64,000 nucleotides of DNA from Lumnitzera littorea (lineage: Eukaryota; Streptophyta; Magnoliopsida; Myrtales; Combretaceae): assembly GCA_024138015.1 (NCBI GenBank), contig JAMXBB010000011.1, forward strand, positions 72,544,522 through 72,608,521. The letters are read 5' to 3'. Below the pieces are notes generated by a model. That model was given only the letters and a program-made list of their open reading frames with translations. It did not search any database and was not told the DNA's origin. Shown piece after piece: positions 59,120-64,000 of the stretch. Both the position numbers and the translations under genes were made by a program. Within the stretch, counting starts at the first letter, position 1. Every line of letters starts with the position of its first letter.

Positions 59120-59480
59120 TATTTGATCCTTGAATAATTGCAAATATACCTCCTACATTATTAGTCAAGTGCAAATAAGACCTTTAAACTTTCAAATTGT
59201 GACTTTACTATTATAACATTTAAATTTTGAAAATATAACCCCTAAATTCTTCTAAAACCTCAAAATCATAATTGGAAGGGTCATAAATAGAAACACTTTA
59301 GGGGCTTTAATGATGCTTTAAGGTGTATATGTACAATTTCAAAAGTTTAATGAAGCAATAAAGTCACATTTTGAGAGTTCAAGTCCATTCGTACACTTTA
59401 ATCCATAGATTGGAGGGTGTATGTACAATTTGCCCTTTTTTTTCATTCTTTCTACAATACATGACTTGACGTTCTTAAAA
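59120..59480. repeat. Dispersed repeat, copy 2
   Basis: Related to 45195-45620 in the same orientation, with more divergence toward the right side. Confidence 0.55.
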
Positions 59481-59501
59481 TAAGTTGTAACGTCACAGGC
59501 C

Positions 59502-60035
59502 AAAAATAGTGAATAGTTAAACCAATAAACACTAAATGATCTATTTTCAACCACTTAGTCAAAAAAATTTCAAGTTTGTGTTGATAAAGAGTTTATAATC
59601 TTGGCATTTTAAACTAATACTATAACTTCCCACAATCCATATGAGATACTTAACTATAGAGTCTCATAATTTTCCTCTTAGATTTTTCCTTTTTTTCGGT
59701 ATATGATTCGGGTACCTACTACCTATAGCTTATCTTGGAAACATGTAAGCAGTTATACCCTAATAATATTCCCTACCTTCCTCGAACCTTTTCTCTAAAC
59801 TAGAACTACACTCAAATCATCCACCTATTGGCAAGAGGTCCGCTTTGATATTATTTGTAATATTTGAGGTAAAAAAAAGTGAATAACTAAGCCAATAAAT
59901 ATTAATGAGCCAATTTCAACTATTTAGCCCAAAAATTTTCAATTTATGTTGATAAGGTATTCACAATCATGATCTTATAAACTAGTATTACAACCTCTTA
60001 ATTCATATGAAATACTTAACCATGGGATCTCACGC
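59502..60035. repeat. Direct repeat, two ~170-bp copies
   Basis: Copies at about 59502-59672 and 59868-60035 share AGTGAATA, CCAATAAA, TATTTTCAACC/CAATTTCAACT, TTGTGTTGATAA, and TATGAGATACTTAACTAT/TATGAAATACTTAACCAT. Offset about 366 bases. Confidence 0.8.
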
Positions 60036-60494
60036 AAGCATAATGTACACATACAATATGTACATATACTACGTTTGAGTAAAACTTGTTCCTTCCCTTA
60101 TGCATCATGATTTTCATTTGCATTATTTCTAATATTCATTTATATGACATAAAGAAAGAAATATAGAAAAGGATTATTATAACAATTTTATTTTGAGAGA
60201 GAAACACCACTAAATAGTGCTATTAAGCCTAAATAATTGACCTTAACATGTGAGAGGATTAAGAGTTAAAGAGATAAATTAGGTTTGATCAATGGTTAAA
60301 CTAAGGTTAGATTAGACCAGTTTCATTGCTAAGTTAGGTCGAATCAGATTAGACCATACAAATCAATAAGTTAACTCAAGTTTATCAATACCACCATTGA
60401 ATATGACAAATGATATGGAAAAAAATTACGTCCAAATCATAAATGAAAGTCTACATGCTATGTAGAACCTAAGGGATAAAGTAAAGAAGAAGTC

Positions 60495-61174
60495 ATAGAT
60501 GGTAGGGGTAGGCGTGGTCTAGTTCAATATGATATATCATTCTTTACCAAATCAAACTTAAAATTAATAGTTTGGTTTTTTTTTTTTTTTTTTAAATCAA
60601 ACCTAACATTACAATTCAATTTATAATTTTTTTTAACCTAAAAGAATGGTTTGATATGGTTTGATTTGTGATTTGAACTATTTTTTAAATAAAATATTAT
60701 AAATTTAACAATTGAAAAGCACAACTTATAGAGTTTTAATTATAAATCTCATTGAATCCAATATGAAGAACGCGTAAGCATAGCTCCATTAAAGTTCAAA
60801 ATCCACAATTGAAATTATAATTAACTTCCAAAATGAGGAGAGCCATCATAGTTTATGTAATTAGTAGTTGCAAAAATATTACATAAGAAAATATGAACTG
60901 GAAATTGAAGGAAGAAAATTAAGCCAAAAAGTATGCTAAATCAATAATGATAAGGATATAAAAGTAACAAAAAAAATTAGCCAATCACATGATAAGGTTT
61001 TATTTTTTTGTTAATAGGAACAACTCAATTCAGCTCAAGTTATACGATTCGGTTTGCATCTACGAACCAAATCACGAACCTAATGCCGAGTCAAACCGAT
61101 CACAAAAAAACGTAATTTTTTATTCAGTTCGGTTCAAGGTTCACGATTTTTTTTTGCCCTACTCTAATATATGG
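60495..61174. mobile_element. hAT-like non-autonomous element with 8-bp target duplication
   Basis: Element 60503-61166 (664 bp). The left end TAGGGGTAGGCGTGG and the right end, read inward as TAGAGTAGGGCAAAA, are both close to the hAT terminus TAGGGGTGGGCA. Flanks are ATAGATGG (60495-60502) and ATATATGG (61167-61174), 7 of 8 matching. The interior has a T-run (60579-60592), GGTTTGAT-type motifs and GAACCAAATCACGAACC-type motifs. No transposase. It resembles the element at 38192 in end motif and in internal GAACC/GGTTC style. Confidence 0.7.
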
Positions 61175-63592
61175 TAATCAAATGACTACTAATTGAAGAG
61201 TTTTAAAGGAATGTTCAACTAATAAATTAGACATAGTGACAATATCTTAACTATGAAGCAAACGCATATAGTAAATCTCTTGTTATTCATCATAAGTAAT
61301 TTGAAAATAATTTTCCTTATTGAATTCCAATAATCTCCCAGCAATCTTTGTCGATTAATAAATAAATTACAAGACCATTTTTGTTATTCCATAAAAAACT
61401 TCTCCTGAAAAGTAGCTTCTAAAGTAGAATATTCGTTTGCGGTATGAATACTATGGATAGCTATTTTTAATTTTTGCTTACCTTGATATAATATTTAAAG
61501 GTTCTTTAGACAGCTGATGAGCAAGATCAAATTGTTTTTCCTATGAGGCAATAAATCTAATGTTAGATTAATCTTTTTTTGCATGAAATAATTTAAAGAA
61601 AAAGCTTAAGAGGTCTTTAATTAAATTCTTTGCTTTTCATTTTATAAGAAACACTTGACTATCGTTTGTTAGGATTCTACGTACTCTTATTTTTGAATTA
61701 GCTCTTCTTTAGTGGACAGTATTCAATTTTGGAAACGGTGAAAATGGAGCTAACTTAAATATATCATCTTTATTTACTTTCACTTAATTTTTCTCCATTT
61801 GCAATTGATATTGTTTTAACTTTTGAAATATCATATAATATCTTCATGATGTCATCATTTTTCTTTTAATCTTAACTATTGATTACACTGACAACATCGT
61901 AAAGTAATAAATCAAAAGAAATGGAGAAAAATTAAATGGACAAGATTTAAATCCAACTTATTATTTTCCATTTCTTTTGTGACAACGTGGATTGGATAAA
62001 TCTATCTTAACTTCCAATTACTTTATTTAATTCAAGTAGGTTCATTTTATTTTTACAATCTGCATATAATTCCTAAAAAGGAAAATGCGGGGGGAAAAAA
62101 AAAAAGAAAACAGTTTCTCCAATTTTTCGAAGCATCCATCCGAAAAATACCAAACGGAGATAAGAGTTATTGGATCCAAACGGCCTTTAATTTCATCAAA
62201 ATATATTAAAAAATTTATTATTATACCTTTTAACTAGGGATGAGTACATATAGAAAAGATAGAGTATAAAATTACATTCATACTCTATTCTATAAGGTAT
62301 AAGTTCTCAAATTTTAAATATAGAACATATATCTTAAAATTACCTAGAAACTTGTGTCTTATAAAATTTATAAGATATAGAGTAAGTTGTATTTTTCTAT
62401 ATTACCATAAATTTTAAATTTATGTGTTATCGAAAAAGTAATTCACATATGATATTACTAGTTCTTGCTTATGCAAGAGTTGTGGATCTTGTTGATTGCC
62501 ATTCTTCACTCCATTATATGATCTCCTATAAGACAAAAAGTAGCTAAGCGAGTGTAAAGAGTACTCTAGCGCAGTTACTCTAATGCTTAACTCAAATGAG
62601 GAGTCAAAACCCTAAAAAAATAAATAATAAGTGAGAGAATCATTTTACTTGGAAGTCTCGTTCTTTATTTTTAGATGATGTGGTCAAGATATTTTAAGAA
62701 AATTATGCATTGTTGTATCTATAATTGAATCTTTTTTAAATTGGTAAGCGTATCTAGTTAATTAGGTTATATCTTTTAAAAGTCGAAGTGTATTTATATT
62801 AAAGATTTACCCTAAATATGAATGCCTTTGTATTTGCACTAACCTAAGCCATTGGAGCTTGGTCCAAGTCCCGAACTAGTTGGTTCAAGCCTATGGTCGA
62901 CATTTCAAAAATGCCCTTCAACATAACTTATAAAAAAACTTATGATATCAAAATAGTAAAATATTTCATCTTTATTATTTTATTAGATTATCTTAAACAA
63001 AACCTATAACAAATTAGAATAAAAATAACTATTTATAGAAGGTAAAATATGGTTTAGTTTTAAGGCTTGTATTAGATTTGGATTGTTTCTTTTCAACATA
63101 TATGTATTGGATTATTTAACAAATTTTACAGGTGGATATTAAATACCTCGAATTATGTATACAATATAACGTAGAGTATAGGTTAGGAGTGATTAAATGG
63201 TATAAAATATCGTACTTGTATCCAATTTTATAAAAACTGATTTTTTCATCTTATTATTTGAAATCTACTATACAGTCTTGATATCTATTTAAAATCCAAT
63301 CGATCAAACAAGATTAGATGAATACCCAATAAAATAACTTTACCCACTTTTAACTTAGGAACTGCATCAAAATCGTTAGGAATGCTTGTACTAAGTTATA
63401 TAGAGAAAGCATAAATCATGACTGAACGGTTATCATTTTAGTTTGTATTTTTGTTAGGAAATTGGCGGTTAAAGTTTTTGGTACCCGATGAGGCCAGTCA
63501 AGACCCTAAAACAGTGTAAAGGAGTTAAAAAGGGACAAATGGATCCGACGATGTTCTTGTTTCACTACCTACTTTCTACTGATTGTACGAAC
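61175..63592. other. Intergenic DNA upstream of the TCP-like gene
   Basis: AT-rich to about 63400. The piece 62230-62450 has imperfect inverted AGAGTATAA/TATAAGATATAGAGTA arms and may be a decayed MITE. From about 63470 the GC content rises, consistent with approach to a promoter or 5' UTR. No frame of note. Confidence 0.4.
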
Positions 63593-63619
63593 GAGAGAGA
63601 GAGAGAGAGAGAGAGAGAG
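63593..63619 (+). repeat. (GA)n microsatellite, likely in the promoter or 5' UTR of the downstream gene
   Basis: Thirteen GA units plus a G, 245 bases before the ATG. GA/CT repeats are frequent in plant core promoters and 5' leaders and can bind GAGA-type factors; a regulatory role here is inference. Confidence 0.85.
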
Positions 63620-63864
63620 TAGGAAAGGCAAGGAATTAGGAAACCCAGTACAGAGTGAAAAATACTTAATAATGGATTGCTATGTATGTACATAAGCAAC
63701 TACTGTTGAATCTTTTAAGTTTTGTCGGAGTCTCAGGGATTTTGATACATTGCCAAAAACAGTGCAAACTGATGAAACTCTAAGGTACTTTCTCACCTTC
63801 TTCATTCAGCCAGCCAATAAAAAAAAAAAAAAAAGAAATTGAAAAACACACACACCCTTTGTTC

Positions 63865-64000
63865 ATGGATATGGATCCCAAGGTCTCAAAACAACAGCAC
63901 CACTCACATGAACTAGTTCCTAGTTTCTTAAACTTACCTCAACAACACGACAACATGGTAGGAGACAACAACAGTAGTAATAACAACAACAATAAACCAG
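63865..64000 (+). CDS. N-terminus of a probable class I TCP transcription factor (TCP20-like), runs off the window
   Basis: The frame opens at ATG 63865 and stays open to the window end (45 codons). It starts MDMDPKVSKQQHHSHELVPS and continues FLNLPQQ, then an Asn/Ser-rich stretch ending NNNNNKP. TCP20-like proteins begin MDPK..., followed by VPNFL-type residues and a short polar stretch before the basic helix-loop-helix TCP domain. The spacing and motif 'MDPK ... VPSFLNLP ... NKP' fits well. The TCP domain itself lies beyond the window, so the call is not proven. Such factors act in the nucleus on GCCCR promoter sites and control cell proliferation and leaf growth. A second in-frame ATG at 63871 could be used. 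An A-run at 63820-63834 and a (GA)n run lie upstream. Confidence 0.6.
   Translation, partial: MDMDPKVSKQQHHSHELVPSFLNLPQQHDNMVGDNNSSNNNNNKP

Larger units (their letters stand above)
50213..60494. other. Intergenic DNA, possibly old LTR fragments
   Basis: Long AT-rich stretch without convincing genes. The pieces at about 51440-51620, 52240-53330 and 56060-56380 have the higher GC and the repeated GATCACGATC/GAGGATCA-like phrases often seen in decayed plant LTRs, but no paired ends or target duplications were found. Also present: a (TA)13 run (55429-55454), an inverted relative of the dispersed repeat at about 55190-55370, and copies at 59120-60035. The minus frames at 54768-54956 and 59339-59554 are not family-like. 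Confidence 0.35.

Noticed and set aside
62230..63250. Possible MITE with GAGTATAA arms
   Set aside because: Arms are short and imperfect and no target duplication could be identified.
1..64000. CRISPR arrays, bacterial operons, rRNA genes, complete tRNA genes
   Set aside because: None seen; the window has the character of plant nuclear repeat-rich DNA. The only tRNA-like block (18338-18406) lacks a clean fold.

Overview
The window is AT-rich nuclear DNA from a flowering plant, most likely a dicot. The support is nested plant-type LTR retrotransposons with tRNA-Asp and tRNA-iMet primer sites, hAT-type short elements, and the first codons of what looks like a class I TCP transcription factor at the right edge. 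There are no operons, bacterial genes or CRISPR arrays. About the first 32 kb is a retrotransposon graveyard; the rest is mostly gene-poor intergenic DNA.

Left block (1-14664). A minus-strand Athila-like Ty3/gypsy element (element D) runs off the left edge: protease and gag remnants at about 230-2381, a tRNA-Asp-type primer site at 2513-2530, then its 5' LTR. That LTR appears to be split by a plus-strand Sirevirus-type Ty1/copia element (about 3050-11850) with gag, protease, integrase, RT, RNase H, an envelope-like ORF and two polypurine tracts. No 3' LTR was recognised for the Sirevirus. The D LTR seems to resume and end at 12745. A decayed ORF resembling the 'putative gypsy-type transposon' family follows at about 13030-13860.

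Central block (14670-32312). One minus-strand Athila-like element (element A) has both LTRs (14670-15475 and 30969-32312) and an identical 5-bp target duplication GTTAT on each side. It keeps gag and protease but lacks RT, RNase H and the integrase core, so it is a non-autonomous derivative. Two later insertions sit inside it: a roughly 1.96-kb solo LTR (16809-18772, duplication ACGAA) and a 6.05-kb Ty3/gypsy element B (20726-26774, duplication CCTAT) with a complete but dead gag-pol. Removing both, element A is about 9.6 kb.

Right block (32318-63864). Intergenic DNA with no convincing gene. It holds two short hAT-like elements with 8-bp duplications (38192-39042 exact; 60503-61166 with one mismatch), several local tandem duplications (66, 34 and 125 bp), simple repeats, a 21-base G run and a dispersed repeat family. 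At 63865 a reading frame opens and continues past the end; its first residues resemble TCP20-like proteins.

None of the transposon genes is intact. Many of the stops and catalytic changes are of the C-to-T/G-to-A kind expected from deamination of methylated cytosine. I found no evidence of an undescribed functional system. The main value is a well-resolved nesting history supported by target-site duplications.
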